NCBI GenBank assembly: GCA_934343915.1
Contig: CAKRIL010000003.1
Coordinates: 37,068 to 101,067, forward strand
DNA: 64,000 nt
Direction of reading: 5' to 3'
Origin: an uncultured Lachnospiraceae bacterium
GTDB taxonomy: Bacteria; Bacillota; Clostridia; Lachnospirales; Lachnospiraceae
Shown one piece after another: positions 8,492-17,797 of this stretch; within the stretch, counting starts at the first letter, position 1, and each line of letters opens with the position of its first letter. The position numbers were made by a program, and so were the translations under genes. Under the pieces are notes generated by a model. The model saw nothing but the letters and a program-made list of their open reading frames with translations. It was not told the origin of the DNA and ran no database searches.

Positions 8492-10270
8492 TTATTCGAC
8501 ATCCTGAAGTGCTGCATAGCCCTCTTCACCTGTACGAACCTTAACAACCTGATCAACATTGTATACGAAAATCTTACCGTCACCGATATGTCCTGTATAT
8601 AATGCCTTCTTAGTTGTCTCAATTACCGACGCAACCGGTATCTTGCTTACAACAACTTCAATCTTAACCTTAGGAAGAAGTGTGGCATCTATCTCAGCTC
8701 CACGATACATCTCCCCTGCGCCCTTCTGAATACCGCAGCCCATAACCTGTGTCATTGTCATACCTGTGACACCGAGGTCATTAAGAGCCTTCTTAAGCTT
8801 CTCGAAGCTTGCAAGCTTGGTGATAATGGATACCTTGTAGATACCCGTTGCAGGAGTTGTCGCAGGAGGTACCACCACCTTCACTGCGGCAGCCTTCTGT
8901 GTATCGGATGCCTTGTCGTAATCGCTCACGCCAAGGTCCGTATTCTCGTTAGTCTCCATTGTCATTGTGTTGGAGATATCCATAAGGCTGAAGCCTGCAT
9001 AAGCTGAAGGAAGTCCATGCTCTGTTGCATCAAGTCCTAAGATTTCCTCCTCCTCGGAAACACGAAGTCCAATCGTTGCCTTTATAATAAGGAAGGTAAT
9101 CGTAAGTGTCACACCTGCAAATGCAAGAATTGCTATCATTCCGAGTAACTGAAGTCCAAGCTGTGAGAAGCCTCCTCCGTAGAAAAGACCCTTTCCGGCA
9201 ATCTGGTTAGCACCGAAATTAACACCGTCACCGATACCTCTTGCAAAAGCAGGAGCTGTATCTGTTGCAAAAAGACCAACCGCTATTGTTCCCCATATAC
9301 CATTTAAGAAGTGAACCGCAACGGCACCAACAGGGTCATCAATATGTAACTTATAATCAAGAAGCCATACTCCGAATACAACGAGCACTCCCGATACCGC
9401 TCCAATTATTATTGCTCCAAGTGCATCCGTGACATCACACCCCGCCGTGATTGCAACAAGACCTGCAAGTGAAGCGTTAAGGCACATTGACACATCAGGC
9501 TTACCATACTTAACCCATGTAAAAATCATACATACAACAGTTGCAATAGCAGGTGCAATCGTTGTTGTAACGAAGATTGAACCAAGCTCAGCAACCGACG
9601 TTGCGGCTGCACCGTTGAAGCCGTACCAGCCAAGCCAGAGAATGAATACACCGAGTGCACCGATAGGAAGATTATGTCCCGGAAAAGCATTGACCTTGAC
9701 AATCTCGCCCTTCTCGTTCTTGGTGAACTTACCAATACGAGGTCCGAGAATCTTTGCTCCGATTATTGCGGCTGTACCACCTACCATATGGATACATGTT
9801 GAACCTGCGAAATCGTGGAAGCCCATCTGAGCAAGCCAGCCTCCGCCCCATACCCAGTGTGCCTCAATCGGGTAAATGAGAGCAGATATAACTGCCGAAT
9901 AGATGCAGTATGAAAGGAACTTGGTTCTCTCAGCCATTGCACCTGATACAATAGTTGCCGTTGTGGCACAGAATACAAGGTTGAATACAAAATTGGACCA
10001 GTCAAAATTCTCATAAGCCGTAAAGATATCAAATCCCGGCTTACCGATAAGTCCTACTAGGTCTTCGCCCAACAGAAGGCTGAAGCCTATAATGATGAAC
10101 ACTACCGTACCTATACAGAAGTCCATCAGGTTCTTCATGAGGATGTTACCTGCGTTCTTTGCTCTCGTAAATCCGGTTTCAACCATCGCAAAGCCAGCCT
10201 GCATCCAGAATACCAGCGCAGCACCTATGAGGAACCACACTCCATACAATTCACTCAATACTTCTTCCAT
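8492..10270 (-). CDS. amt: Ammonium transporter fused to a C-terminal PII (GlnK-like) domain
   Basis: The 592-residue protein joins an Amt/AmtB channel (about residues 1-420) to a complete PII domain (about 477-592) through a linker. In the channel, FHDFAGSTCIHMVGG and VAVHFLNGIWGT carry the pore His residues. The PII part has the T-loop segment GCGIQKGAGEMYRG, with the Tyr equivalent to GlnK Tyr51, and the C-terminal signature TGHIGDGKIFV. Free GlnK normally blocks AmtB when nitrogen is plentiful, so the fusion would let the channel carry its own 2-oxoglutarate/ATP-sensing plug. The ATG at 10270 follows AAGGAGGA. A leader terminator suggests attenuation. Confidence 0.95.
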   Translation of the reverse strand: MEEVLSELYGVWFLIGAALVFWMQAGFAMVETGFTRAKNAGNILMKNLMDFCIGTVVFIIIGFSLLLGEDLVGLIGKPGFDIFTAYENFDWSNFVFNLVFCATTATIVSGAMAERTKFLSYCIYSAVISALIYPIEAHWVWGGGWLAQMGFHDFAGSTCIHMVGGTAAIIGAKILGPRIGKFTKNEKGEIVKVNAFPGHNLPIGALGVFILWLGWYGFNGAAATSVAELGSIFVTTTIAPAIATVVCMIFTWVKYGKPDVSMCLNASLAGLVAITAGCDVTDALGAIIIGAVSGVLVVFGVWLLDYKLHIDDPVGAVAVHFLNGIWGTIAVGLFATDTAPAFARGIGDGVNFGANQIAGKGLFYGGGFSQLGLQLLGMIAILAFAGVTLTITFLIIKATIGLRVSEEEEILGLDATEHGLPSAYAGFSLMDISNTMTMETNENTDLGVSDYDKASDTQKAAAVKVVVPPATTPATGIYKVSIITKLASFEKLKKALNDLGVTGMTMTQVMGCGIQKGAGEMYRGAEIDATLLPKVKIEVVVSKIPVASVIETTKKALYTGHIGDGKIFVYNVDQVVKVRTGEEGYAALQDVE

Positions 10271-10323
10271 AATTCTTCCTCCTTTTCTTTTTTCGTGTAC
10301 AGTGAAATATATTTCCTGCAACG

Positions 10324-10363
10324 AAAAAAGGCACCTTGGGTTCTACCCAAAGCGCCTTTGCTT
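10324..10363 (-). promoter_or_regulatory. amt leader: terminator hairpin overlapped by an ANTAR-like hexaloop hairpin
   Basis: Just downstream of the amt promoter, the minus strand forms an intrinsic terminator: AAGGCGCTTTGGG pairs with CCCAAGGTGCCTT and TTTTTT follows (10324-10359). Its 5' arm also fits a mutually exclusive small hairpin at 10350-10363, AAGC-[AAAGGC]-GCTT. That hexaloop has A at position 1 and G at position 4, the known signature of ANTAR-antiterminator targets. The second hairpin of the canonical pair is not apparent, because the promoter is too close. Attenuation is inferred. Confidence 0.6.
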
Positions 10364-10373
10364 GATGTGTTGG

Positions 10374-10402
10374 AGTATAGCATCTATATTTTTGAATGTC
10401 AA
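10374..10402 (-). promoter_or_regulatory. Promoter of amt
   Basis: On the minus strand TTGACA (10397-10402) and TATACT (10374-10379) have 17 bases between them, a near-consensus sigma-A promoter. Transcription would start only about 10 bases before the hexaloop hairpin and terminator of the leader. Confidence 0.88.
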
Positions 10403-10492
10403 CACAAAATTTTATATTTTTTCAACTTTCTTATAATTAATTTAAGTTTTTCCTCTGATTATCTGCACTTAGCACACATGGAACTTAATTAA

Positions 10493-11281
10493 TTATTGTG
10501 CATCCTCATTGCCGGTGTCATGTGCATCGGACTCGGAAACACTGTCAGAGTTTTCAGTGTTTTCAATGCTTTCTGCATTTTCAGAAGTCTCTGCATCATG
10601 GGAGGTCTCCGCATTCTCAGGCTTCTCCTCACTCCCGAGATAATAGTCCTCGTCATAACGCTCGTCCTTAGGCATATATCTGTCTAATACCTTGTAGAAG
10701 AATATGGAGCTTATATATACCCATGCCCCCACAATGAAAAATATTGAAACAGGAAACAAAAAATATCCTAAGAGAACCGCAACTCCCAATATGAGAAGAA
10801 GCGGAACCGTCTGAGGAAGATGTCTTATGGACATAAATGCCGCATTCTTGATAATCCTAAAGGTTGAATTGTCAAATCTTGACAGCAGCGGGAATGCATA
10901 CATGAATGTAAGAATAGCAACCAATGCCATACCTATGACGATAAAGAACAGAATTCTCCATCCCAAGGCACCCGATGTGGTGAACTTTCCATACAGATAC
11001 TTGATATCAATATATAATATCACTCCGACTATAACAAAGAATACCTCCATCAGAAAGCCCTGAACAAAATTGGTCTTAAAAGACTTCCAGTAGCTCTTCC
11101 ACAGGTATCCTTCCTCGTTGGCAACCGCCTTGGTGCAGTAATAATACAGCGCCGTGTATGATGCCCCGATTGTCACAACCGGTAATGATGTTATCAGAAA
11201 AAACAGATTCAATATGAGTGTATCAGCCACCCTTGTCATAAAGCGGAAAAAGCCGTTATCCGCATCAAATATCTTACTCAT
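10493..11281 (-). CDS. DUF624 (YesL-like) membrane protein with acidic C-terminal tail
   Basis: The 262-residue protein shows the YesL/DUF624 pattern. The N-terminal segment FFRFMTRVADTLILNLFFLITSLPVVTIG is followed by about five membrane helices, with NFVQGFLMEVFFVIVGVILYID and YAFPLLSRFDNSTFRIIKNAA between them. YesL-like proteins often accompany sugar uptake systems, but their role is unknown. The last 45 or so residues form a very acidic Glu/Ser/Asn tail with repeated ENAE/ENTE units, likely disordered. GCGAGG precedes the ATG. It is divergent from the next gene, which is also membrane-anchored. Confidence 0.8.
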   Translation of the reverse strand: MSKIFDADNGFFRFMTRVADTLILNLFFLITSLPVVTIGASYTALYYYCTKAVANEEGYLWKSYWKSFKTNFVQGFLMEVFFVIVGVILYIDIKYLYGKFTTSGALGWRILFFIVIGMALVAILTFMYAFPLLSRFDNSTFRIIKNAAFMSIRHLPQTVPLLLILGVAVLLGYFLFPVSIFFIVGAWVYISSIFFYKVLDRYMPKDERYDEDYYLGSEEKPENAETSHDAETSENAESIENTENSDSVSESDAHDTGNEDAQ

Positions 11282-11446
11282 GTTATACCTCGCTTTGCAT
11301 TGTTTCTACGGCAAAAAGCCTAAAATTCATTATACTGTAACTACCTGTAAAAATCAAATTAATCATTATTAAATTTTCATAAAAGCGCTTACAAAAGGCA
11401 ATTATTATGGTATGATGTGTATCAGTCTAAAACAAGGAGGTTTAAT

Positions 11447-12151
11447 ATGGCATCCGGCTTCACAGATAAATTTTCGGTGCGTGTAAAGAAGGAACGCGAA
11501 AAAATAAAGAATCAGAAGGGCTTTAAGGGAAAAGCCTCCTATATATGGGATTATTACAAGCTTCCTATCCTTGCGGTCATATTAGGCACCGCCGCAGTCA
11601 TATCGCTTGTACTGTCAATAAAATCGAACTTTTACAATACCAGTCTCTATATATCATATGTCAACTGCTCATCGGCTGACCTAAGGGATAATACCGGAAT
11701 ACTTGAGCATCGCCTTAACGCATGGCTTGGAATAGACGGAAAGAACGACAGGGTAAGCATTGAGGGCTACTACAATATTAATCCTGACGTGCTGACAGAG
11801 GAGACCTACACCTCCGCAGAAAAGCTGAACATGCTTATTGTGGCAAAGAGCAGTGATTGTTATTTCGGAGATGAGCTCTTCACAAAGACTTGGGCTAACT
11901 CAGGCTATCTTGCCGACCTCACGAATGTTCTCCCTGATGACCTTCTTTCCAAGGTTTCCGACCGCCTTGTATATTTCACCGATGGTGAGCTCGGTGAGGA
12001 AAGAGCCGTCGGCTTAGACCTCGGAGGACTTCCATTTATAACGGATGTTATGGCATTCGGCGATGAACACCCTATCTTTTCAATAGTTATAAATGCACCT
12101 CATCTTGACAACTGCATAACAATGTTAAGACACATTATTGATTATGAATAA
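11447..12151 (+). CDS. Membrane-anchored protein of unknown function
   Basis: The 234-residue protein has a basic cytoplasmic N-terminus (about 30 residues with many Lys/Arg), one membrane helix (LPILAVILGTAAVISLVLSI) and a soluble extracytoplasmic domain of about 170 residues. That domain begins YNTSLYISYVNCSSADLRDN. I do not recognise the domain. The ATG at 11447 has a full AAGGAGG ribosome site, so the longer frame from 11417 was trimmed. The gene is divergent from the DUF624 gene and its last 17 bases overlap the 3' end of the convergent acetyltransferase gene. Confidence 0.75.
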   Translation: MASGFTDKFSVRVKKEREKIKNQKGFKGKASYIWDYYKLPILAVILGTAAVISLVLSIKSNFYNTSLYISYVNCSSADLRDNTGILEHRLNAWLGIDGKNDRVSIEGYYNINPDVLTEETYTSAEKLNMLIVAKSSDCYFGDELFTKTWANSGYLADLTNVLPDDLLSKVSDRLVYFTDGELGEERAVGLDLGGLPFITDVMAFGDEHPIFSIVINAPHLDNCITMLRHIIDYE

Positions 12152-13034
12152 GCTTTTTTCTGTACAGGCAGCAGTCCTTTCCGTCACATACGCTGCTGCC
12201 GTACAGCTCGAAGCCCAGCTTCCTTCCAAGCCCTATTGATGCCTGATTATCATTCTCAATACACAGCCACAGTTCATCCAGCATAAGACATTCCTCCGCA
12301 TACTCCATAACTGCGGTGCTTACCTCGTAGCCTATACCCTTACGCTGTCTGTCACCCCTTATTATATAACCAAGCTCACAGCATTTCCCACCATTTATTT
12401 CTCTTGTACTTATTCCCGCTCTGCCTATAAGTTCACCGGTCTTCCTGTCAAACACCAGCCACAGACCATAGCCGTAAAATGAATACACTTTCTCGATATA
12501 AGCCCTTGTAAACTCGAGCTCCTTATCATACTCATACAGCGGTTCAACCCACCTTGCCACTGCCTCATCCGCATAGAGCTCATACATTGCGGGAAGGTCG
12601 TCAACCGTCATCTCCCTGATAAGCGTTCTCTCTGTCCGCGCAATCAGAAGCGGCATGCCATGCGCTCTCATGTATATCAGGTTGAAATAATCATCATCAA
12701 CCATGGCAAGCTCACTCACAACATAGTTAATCTTAAAGTGTATCAGCTCTTCTCCCTCTGCCTGATACCCCGCCACTGCCAGTCCCAGCTCCCTCATAGC
12801 CGCAGCAGCTTCTGCATCATCCGTAATCGCAAGAACATCCCTTGTGTCCGCAGCCGGGAACATCTTCCCAAGCTCCCCCGGAATCCTGTCATCTGCACCG
12901 AAGCCGCCTTCCCCGCGCACGAACAGCTTCACCTCAAGCCCTTCTGAAAGCGATGTCTTAATATATTCCCTGATATCATCATTTATTTTGTTAAAAACAA
13001 GCACAACCGTGTTAAACAGATAATTGTTATCCAT
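12135..13034 (-). CDS. GNAT N-acetyltransferase (RimJ/RimL type) with an extra N-terminal domain
   Basis: The 299-residue protein has a C-terminal GNAT domain (about residues 135-299): RTLIREMTVDDLPAMYELY, then CELGYIIRGDRQRKGIGYEV, which holds the acetyl-CoA loop Q/R-x-x-G-x-G. NDNQASIGLGRKLGFELYG follows. The first 130 residues (VLVFNKINDDIREYIKTSL, VLAITDDAEAAAAMRELGLAVAG) look like part of a HAD/Rossmann-like domain but lack clear catalytic motifs. The acceptor molecule is unknown. It overlaps the convergent upstream gene by 17 bases. Confidence 0.82.
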   Translation of the reverse strand: MDNNYLFNTVVLVFNKINDDIREYIKTSLSEGLEVKLFVRGEGGFGADDRIPGELGKMFPAADTRDVLAITDDAEAAAAMRELGLAVAGYQAEGEELIHFKINYVVSELAMVDDDYFNLIYMRAHGMPLLIARTERTLIREMTVDDLPAMYELYADEAVARWVEPLYEYDKELEFTRAYIEKVYSFYGYGLWLVFDRKTGELIGRAGISTREINGGKCCELGYIIRGDRQRKGIGYEVSTAVMEYAEECLMLDELWLCIENDNQASIGLGRKLGFELYGSSVCDGKDCCLYRKKLIHNQ

Positions 13035-13109
13035 TGACTAAAGCACCTCTTTATAGTTATAATCTTATTCAGATATTATAAATAATAATGCACAGAAAGG
13101 AATATTTCA

Positions 13110-13631
13110 ATGTCACAGAATCCTATTGTAACTTTTACAGTTGCCAACCGCGGCACAATTAAGGCAGAGCTCTACCCTGAGATTGCACCTAACACAGTCA
13201 ACAATTTTATCAGCCTTGTAAAGAAGGGCTTTTACGACGGTCTTATCTTCCATCGTATAATAAGCGGCTTCATGATTCAGGGCGGATGTCCTGAAGGAAC
13301 AGGAATGGGCGGTCCGGGCTACTCAATCAAGGGTGAATTCTCCCAGAACGGCTTTGAGAACAACTTAAAGCATACACCGGGAGTTCTCTCAATGGCACGC
13401 GCCATGAATCCTGACTCAGCAGGCTCCCAGTTCTTCATCATGCACGCCGCAGCACCTCATCTTGACGGTGCATATGCAGCATTCGGCAAGGTTATCGAGG
13501 GACAGGATGTTGTCAACGCCATCGCCGAGACGCCTACCGACTGGAGCGACCGTCCTATGGATACACAGGTTATCGAGTCTGTAACGGTTGACACCTTCGG
13601 TGTGGACTATCCGGAGCCTGAAACTGTATAA
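13110..13631 (+). CDS. Peptidyl-prolyl cis-trans isomerase, cyclophilin type
   Basis: The 173-residue cytoplasmic protein is a single cyclophilin domain: TIKAELYPEIAPNTVNNFISLV, then the active-site segment FHRIISGFMIQGGC with the catalytic Arg. GVLSMARAMNPDSAGSQFFIM and LDGAYAAFGKVIEG follow. It speeds prolyl isomerisation during protein folding. There is no signal peptide. The ATG is preceded by GAAAGGA. It is a monocistronic gene followed by about 180 bases of AT-rich DNA and then a terminator. Confidence 0.93.
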   Translation: MSQNPIVTFTVANRGTIKAELYPEIAPNTVNNFISLVKKGFYDGLIFHRIISGFMIQGGCPEGTGMGGPGYSIKGEFSQNGFENNLKHTPGVLSMARAMNPDSAGSQFFIMHAAAPHLDGAYAAFGKVIEGQDVVNAIAETPTDWSDRPMDTQVIESVTVDTFGVDYPEPETV

Positions 13632-13810
13632 TTCATGTAAAAGTTATCCTCAAAAGGAGTAAGAAAAAAGTTCGTTGTTCACAAATCGTTCATTTTAAAT
13701 TAAACAAACCTTCACAGGATTAACACGTTTTCTTCACTAATCCACAATATAATAGGTCTCATAAAGATAAATGATTAAGGACACAAAGTACTTAAGAATT
13801 TTTTTCATAA

Positions 13811-13845
13811 TAAAGGGCTGATATTTTTATCAGCCCTCCTCCTTT
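13811..13845. terminator. Intrinsic terminator between the cyclophilin and flippase genes
   Basis: AGGGCTGAT and ATCAGCCCT (13814-13822, 13829-13837) form a 9-bp stem, with a T-rich run to the right. It lies 14 bases after the flippase gene's stop and serves one or both convergent genes. The bases 13632-13810 hold nothing else recognisable. Confidence 0.75.
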
Positions 13846-13850
13846 TTTTA

Positions 13851-15071
13851 TCACCTTTTTTTCAACTTCACACACAGCATCCCGCCGAACAATATCGTGA
13901 GAAGCATCATTACAATGAGATAAGCTATTCCTGCACCTGCAATTTCCATGCCATTTACCATCACTATCGGAAGTATCACGGATACAACAAAGGTCAATGT
14001 ATATCCTATGAATATCTCCTTCTGAAGCCTCATAACCGTGAGCGCATAGTAAAATAATATGCTGACGGCATTGAAACCGCCCGCCGCTATGAGCACCAGC
14101 ATCACCGGCTTATACGCTGCAAGGTCAATGTCATACAGCCACGACAATACCGGTATTCCAAGCCATGCGCCTGCCGCAAGCGTAACTGCCGTTATTCCCA
14201 CGGCTATCGCCACAAGTATTGCAACAAGCCCCGCGAACCTCTTATTGTCCCCATTCTCATAATGTCTTGCAAGCGTCGTGAGCATCGGCTTAAATACAAA
14301 GCTGCTTCCGAGATTGATAACCATTGTCGGCATGAACACGATTCCGTAAGCCAAGGTATCCCTGTCGGTCAGGCTCCACTCAACAACATACTTTGTTCCG
14401 TTCCACAGCCACATACACATTGCTGAGCCGATAAACAGAAGTATCGTGCTGTTAAACAGTGACTTCATCTTCTCAACGTCAAATGATATCGACAGCCTTT
14501 CAAAGCCTCTGTTCCACACAAGTGCCACTACTGCCACCCCGGCAAGACCTGCCGCAGCAGCCACCGCAGACGCAGCATATATATTCCTTGTCAGCCATGC
14601 CGTCACCGAGAATGCCAACATAATGGCGATTGTCCTGAATGCCATCGACATTCCCGATATATCTATTCTGTCATGACGCTGGAATTCTCCCTCAAAGACA
14701 TCCGCAGCACCATCGAACATCTTTAAAAGGCACATGGTCATAATGAGCATGAAACCTGCGCCATCAGCCTTTTTATTCACAACATACACTATTCCCACCA
14801 CGACTGAACTTACAAGCATCGCCGCACTGCTCAACATCCTGAAGCCGAAATATTCCCCAGCTTCATACTGGTGCTTAACATCAGTGACCTGAAACGGTCT
14901 TATCTCAAAATATCCTATTGTCAGAAGCATCTGCCCCGTCGTGAATGCCATGTAGAATTTTGCTCCCGCTTCCTCGCCCACAAGTCTCTTTGCAAGCATC
15001 ACAAATATCACGGTTGCAAGCGAATATATTCCGCTTCCCAGCATATTCCATATGAATTGCTTTTTTTTCAT
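13851..15071 (-). CDS. Polysaccharide flippase-like membrane protein (Wzx/MOP superfamily)
   Basis: The 406-residue protein starts MKKKQFIWNMLGSGIYSLATVIFV, the typical opening of Wzx-type flippases, and has about twelve hydrophobic segments. EGEFQRHDRIDISGMSMAFR is an internal family-like stretch. It may move lipid-linked glycans across the membrane, but there are no glycosyltransferases nearby, so the substrate is unknown. The ATG at 15071 follows AAGGTG; a GTG two codons upstream is less well placed. Confidence 0.75.
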   Translation of the reverse strand: MKKKQFIWNMLGSGIYSLATVIFVMLAKRLVGEEAGAKFYMAFTTGQMLLTIGYFEIRPFQVTDVKHQYEAGEYFGFRMLSSAAMLVSSVVVGIVYVVNKKADGAGFMLIMTMCLLKMFDGAADVFEGEFQRHDRIDISGMSMAFRTIAIMLAFSVTAWLTRNIYAASAVAAAAGLAGVAVVALVWNRGFERLSISFDVEKMKSLFNSTILLFIGSAMCMWLWNGTKYVVEWSLTDRDTLAYGIVFMPTMVINLGSSFVFKPMLTTLARHYENGDNKRFAGLVAILVAIAVGITAVTLAAGAWLGIPVLSWLYDIDLAAYKPVMLVLIAAGGFNAVSILFYYALTVMRLQKEIFIGYTLTFVVSVILPIVMVNGMEIAGAGIAYLIVMMLLTILFGGMLCVKLKKR

Positions 15072-15171
15072 AAACACACCTTACATCTCATCTTTGTCCT
15101 ATGCACATTGACTTTAAAAAGCCATGTGCTATACTATATACTATTATAAACCCACGCTATGGAGGATAATC

Positions 15172-15432
15172 ATGAACGAACTTGATACCAATACAAAATT
15201 AGCAATTATGAAGAGAATCGACGACTTCATCGAAGCTGAACGTTCCGAGCAGCCGGGTGTCCCTGACACAACCATTATGATGCCGGAGCTTAACCGCGTT
15301 GCAGAGGAATATTCCCTCGATACAGCCGACCTTTTCGTCACCTACCTCGACCACATCGCAATAACCAATAAGCGTGTAGCCCAGGAGGCGGAAGAGGAAT
15401 TAGACTTCACAAAAATCCAGCGTTTTTATTAA
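15172..15432 (+). CDS. Small cytoplasmic protein of unknown function
   Basis: The 86-residue acidic protein (MNELDTNTKLAIMKRIDDFI, RVAEEYSLDTADLFVTYLDH) is predicted mostly helical, with no signal or membrane segment. I do not recognise the family. The start at 15172 follows a strong TGGAGGA site, seven bases upstream. It is convergent with degV, and only eight bases separate the two stops. The ribosome site and the biased codon pattern support a real gene. Confidence 0.7.
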   Translation: MNELDTNTKLAIMKRIDDFIEAERSEQPGVPDTTIMMPELNRVAEEYSLDTADLFVTYLDHIAITNKRVAQEAEEELDFTKIQRFY

Positions 15433-15440
15433 AATATTAA

Positions 15441-16295
15441 TCAGCCATTGTTCTTATCAAAGAACGCAACAGCTATCGCACCCGGTCCGACATGCGTTCC
15501 TATCGCTCCGCCGACTGACATGATATCCAGCCTGTCGGCATGCTCCTGCCATATATGCGCACTATCAGCGATATATTTTTTCAAAAGCGTATCGTCGAGA
15601 CCTGCATAGCCAAGATAATACGGCTTGGAGAAATCAACACCTCCAGCCTTCTCAATCTGCTGTACAAGAAGATTGTTGCCCTGCTTAGAGCCTCTTGCTT
15701 TTCCGAGCATGACTACCTCTCCGCTTTCAATGGCAATAACCGGCTTGATTGACAGCATTCCGCCCACAATCGCAGCCGTCTTGGAGATTCGCCCGCCCTT
15801 CTTAAGATATTCCAATGTATCAAGGAGACCTACAACACGGATATTTTTCTTCTCTGTATTGAGCGTGTCCACAATCGTGTCAATATCCGTCCCTGCATCC
15901 TTAAGTCTTATCGTGTATTCGACAAGTGTTCTCTCGCCTACAGTGACATTCTCGCTGTCAACCACATGTACCATATCCTCATAATCCACGGATGCGATGC
16001 ATGCACTCTGATAGGTTCCCGAAAGCTTACCCGATATAGTTATGACTATAACCTGTTCTCCTGCCTCACGCGCCTTCTCATACTGCTCCTCAAAAGCATA
16101 TGGCGCAACCTGGCTTGTTGTAGGAAGCTCATCATTTTCAATAAGCTTCTCATAGAATTCCCTGTGTGTAAGGTTCACACCGTCAAGATACTCCTCCGTC
16201 CCGAACCTTACATGCAGAGGCACAACAGTCACATCACTTCTGTAATCCGCGGGCATATCCGATGCACTGTCGGTTATTATTCTTATCTTATTCAT
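15441..16295 (-). CDS. DegV family fatty-acid-binding protein
   Basis: The 284-residue protein carries the DegV pattern: IRIITDSASDMPADY at the start, PTTSQVAPYAFEEQYEKA with the fatty-acid-contacting Thr-Ser, and VITISGKLSGTYQSA. YLKKGGRISKTAAIVGGMLSIKPVI follows. DegV/FakB proteins bind an acyl chain and in some species present it to the kinase FakA. No fakA is in the window. GGAGA precedes the ATG at 16295. It lies 38 bases after pepT on the same strand. Confidence 0.9.
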   Translation of the reverse strand: MNKIRIITDSASDMPADYRSDVTVVPLHVRFGTEEYLDGVNLTHREFYEKLIENDELPTTSQVAPYAFEEQYEKAREAGEQVIVITISGKLSGTYQSACIASVDYEDMVHVVDSENVTVGERTLVEYTIRLKDAGTDIDTIVDTLNTEKKNIRVVGLLDTLEYLKKGGRISKTAAIVGGMLSIKPVIAIESGEVVMLGKARGSKQGNNLLVQQIEKAGGVDFSKPYYLGYAGLDDTLLKKYIADSAHIWQEHADRLDIMSVGGAIGTHVGPGAIAVAFFDKNNG

Positions 16296-16333
16296 CAATT
16301 TTCTCCAAAGGTTAATGTTATTTTAAATTATAA

Positions 16334-17560
16334 CTAATTTACATTCGCCGCGATAGTCTTTATAATATCAACCATCTTATCCATGGACTGAATGCATACA
16401 TACTCATACTTGCCATGGAAATTATGTCCGCCCGTACTCAGGTTAGGACATGGAAGCCCCATATAGGACAGACGTGCTCCGTCCGTACCACCTCTTATCG
16501 GCTGTATAATCGGCTCGACACCGTTCTCCTTCATAGCCTCCACCGCACGGTCAACTATATACATATCATTCTCAAGCTTTTCCCTCATGTTGTAATAGGA
16601 ATCCTTCATATCGAGCGTCACTGTTCCCTCACCGTACTTGTCGTTGAGATATGCCGTAATCTTCTCCATTACAGCCTTACGTCCGAGGAACTTCTCCATA
16701 TCATGGTCACGCACAATGTAATCAAGGTTCGCGTTCTCCTCATCCCCGTTCACCGCACACAGATGATAGAAGCCCTCATAGCCCTCCGTATGTGCAGGTG
16801 TCTCAGCCGCAGGAAGCATTGAATTGAACTCCATCGCTATAAGCGCAGCATTCTTCATCTTATTCTTAGCTTCGCCCGGATGAATATTCTCACCCTTTAT
16901 ATGAACCTTGGCTGATGCCGCATTGAAGTTCTCGAACTCTATCTCACCTAACATACCGCCGTCAACCGTGTATGCATAATCAGCACCAAAATGCTCAACA
17001 TTGAATCTGTCAGCACCTCTTCCTATCTCCTCATCAGGAGTAAATGCTATACATATTTTTCCATGTGTGCTTCCATTACCCGCATTATCCGCTGCAATAA
17101 TCTCTGCTGCCGCTGTCATAATCTCTGCAACGCCCGCCTTGTCATCCGCGCCAAGCAGTGTTGTTCCGTCCGTCACGATAAGATCCTGACCCACATAATT
17201 TCTAAGATGCGGAAAAGTAACCGTATCCATAACCACACCGAGCTTCTCGTTCAGCACGATATCTGCGCCATCATATTCCCTGATAATTCTCGGCTTAATG
17301 TCAGCTCCCGACATTGCAGGTGCCGTATCCATATGTGCTATAAAGCCTATGGTCTTCTCCTTGGCTGCCGTTGCAGGTATACTTCCATACACATATCCGT
17401 CAGCATCAACATGCGCATCCGCTACACCTATCTCCTTAAGCTCCTCCACAAGGGCTTTTGCAAGAACAAGCTCCTTTTCTGAGCTTGGGCAGCTCTCGCT
17501 GTTCTCATCGGATGTTGTCTCATAGCTCACATATTTAAGTAATCGCTCATATGCTCTCAT
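16334..17560 (-). CDS. pepT: Peptidase T (tripeptide aminopeptidase)
   Basis: The 408-residue cytosolic M20B peptidase has the zinc-site motifs GFIAHMDTAPAMSG, TTLLGADDKAGVAEI, CIAFTPDEEIGRGAD and the C-terminal GGTDGARLSYMGLPCPNLSTGG with HNFHGKYE. It removes N-terminal residues from tripeptides, which fits a host importing peptides through the transporter at 2.7-7.7 kb. The ATG at 17560 follows GTGAGG; an in-frame TTG two codons earlier is possible. Length matches family members (about 408). Confidence 0.95.
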   Translation of the reverse strand: MRAYERLLKYVSYETTSDENSESCPSSEKELVLAKALVEELKEIGVADAHVDADGYVYGSIPATAAKEKTIGFIAHMDTAPAMSGADIKPRIIREYDGADIVLNEKLGVVMDTVTFPHLRNYVGQDLIVTDGTTLLGADDKAGVAEIMTAAAEIIAADNAGNGSTHGKICIAFTPDEEIGRGADRFNVEHFGADYAYTVDGGMLGEIEFENFNAASAKVHIKGENIHPGEAKNKMKNAALIAMEFNSMLPAAETPAHTEGYEGFYHLCAVNGDEENANLDYIVRDHDMEKFLGRKAVMEKITAYLNDKYGEGTVTLDMKDSYYNMREKLENDMYIVDRAVEAMKENGVEPIIQPIRGGTDGARLSYMGLPCPNLSTGGHNFHGKYEYVCIQSMDKMVDIIKTIAANVN

Positions 17561-17797
17561 AATCAAATTACCTCACATTCCGCCTTAATACGGCTTAATT
17601 AATCAAGGCTGTATACACAGCTATTTCAGTATAACACAGTTATTTAAAAAAATCCATATGAATGTTACATATGTCACCAAGCCGTTCCTTGACAACTAAA
17701 TACACATACGTTTTAAAATATAATTTGCAATATATTGATTTTCCTAGTATAATTTACTAAAATAGTATTTAGGTATCACTGCTTAGCTTTTTATGAG

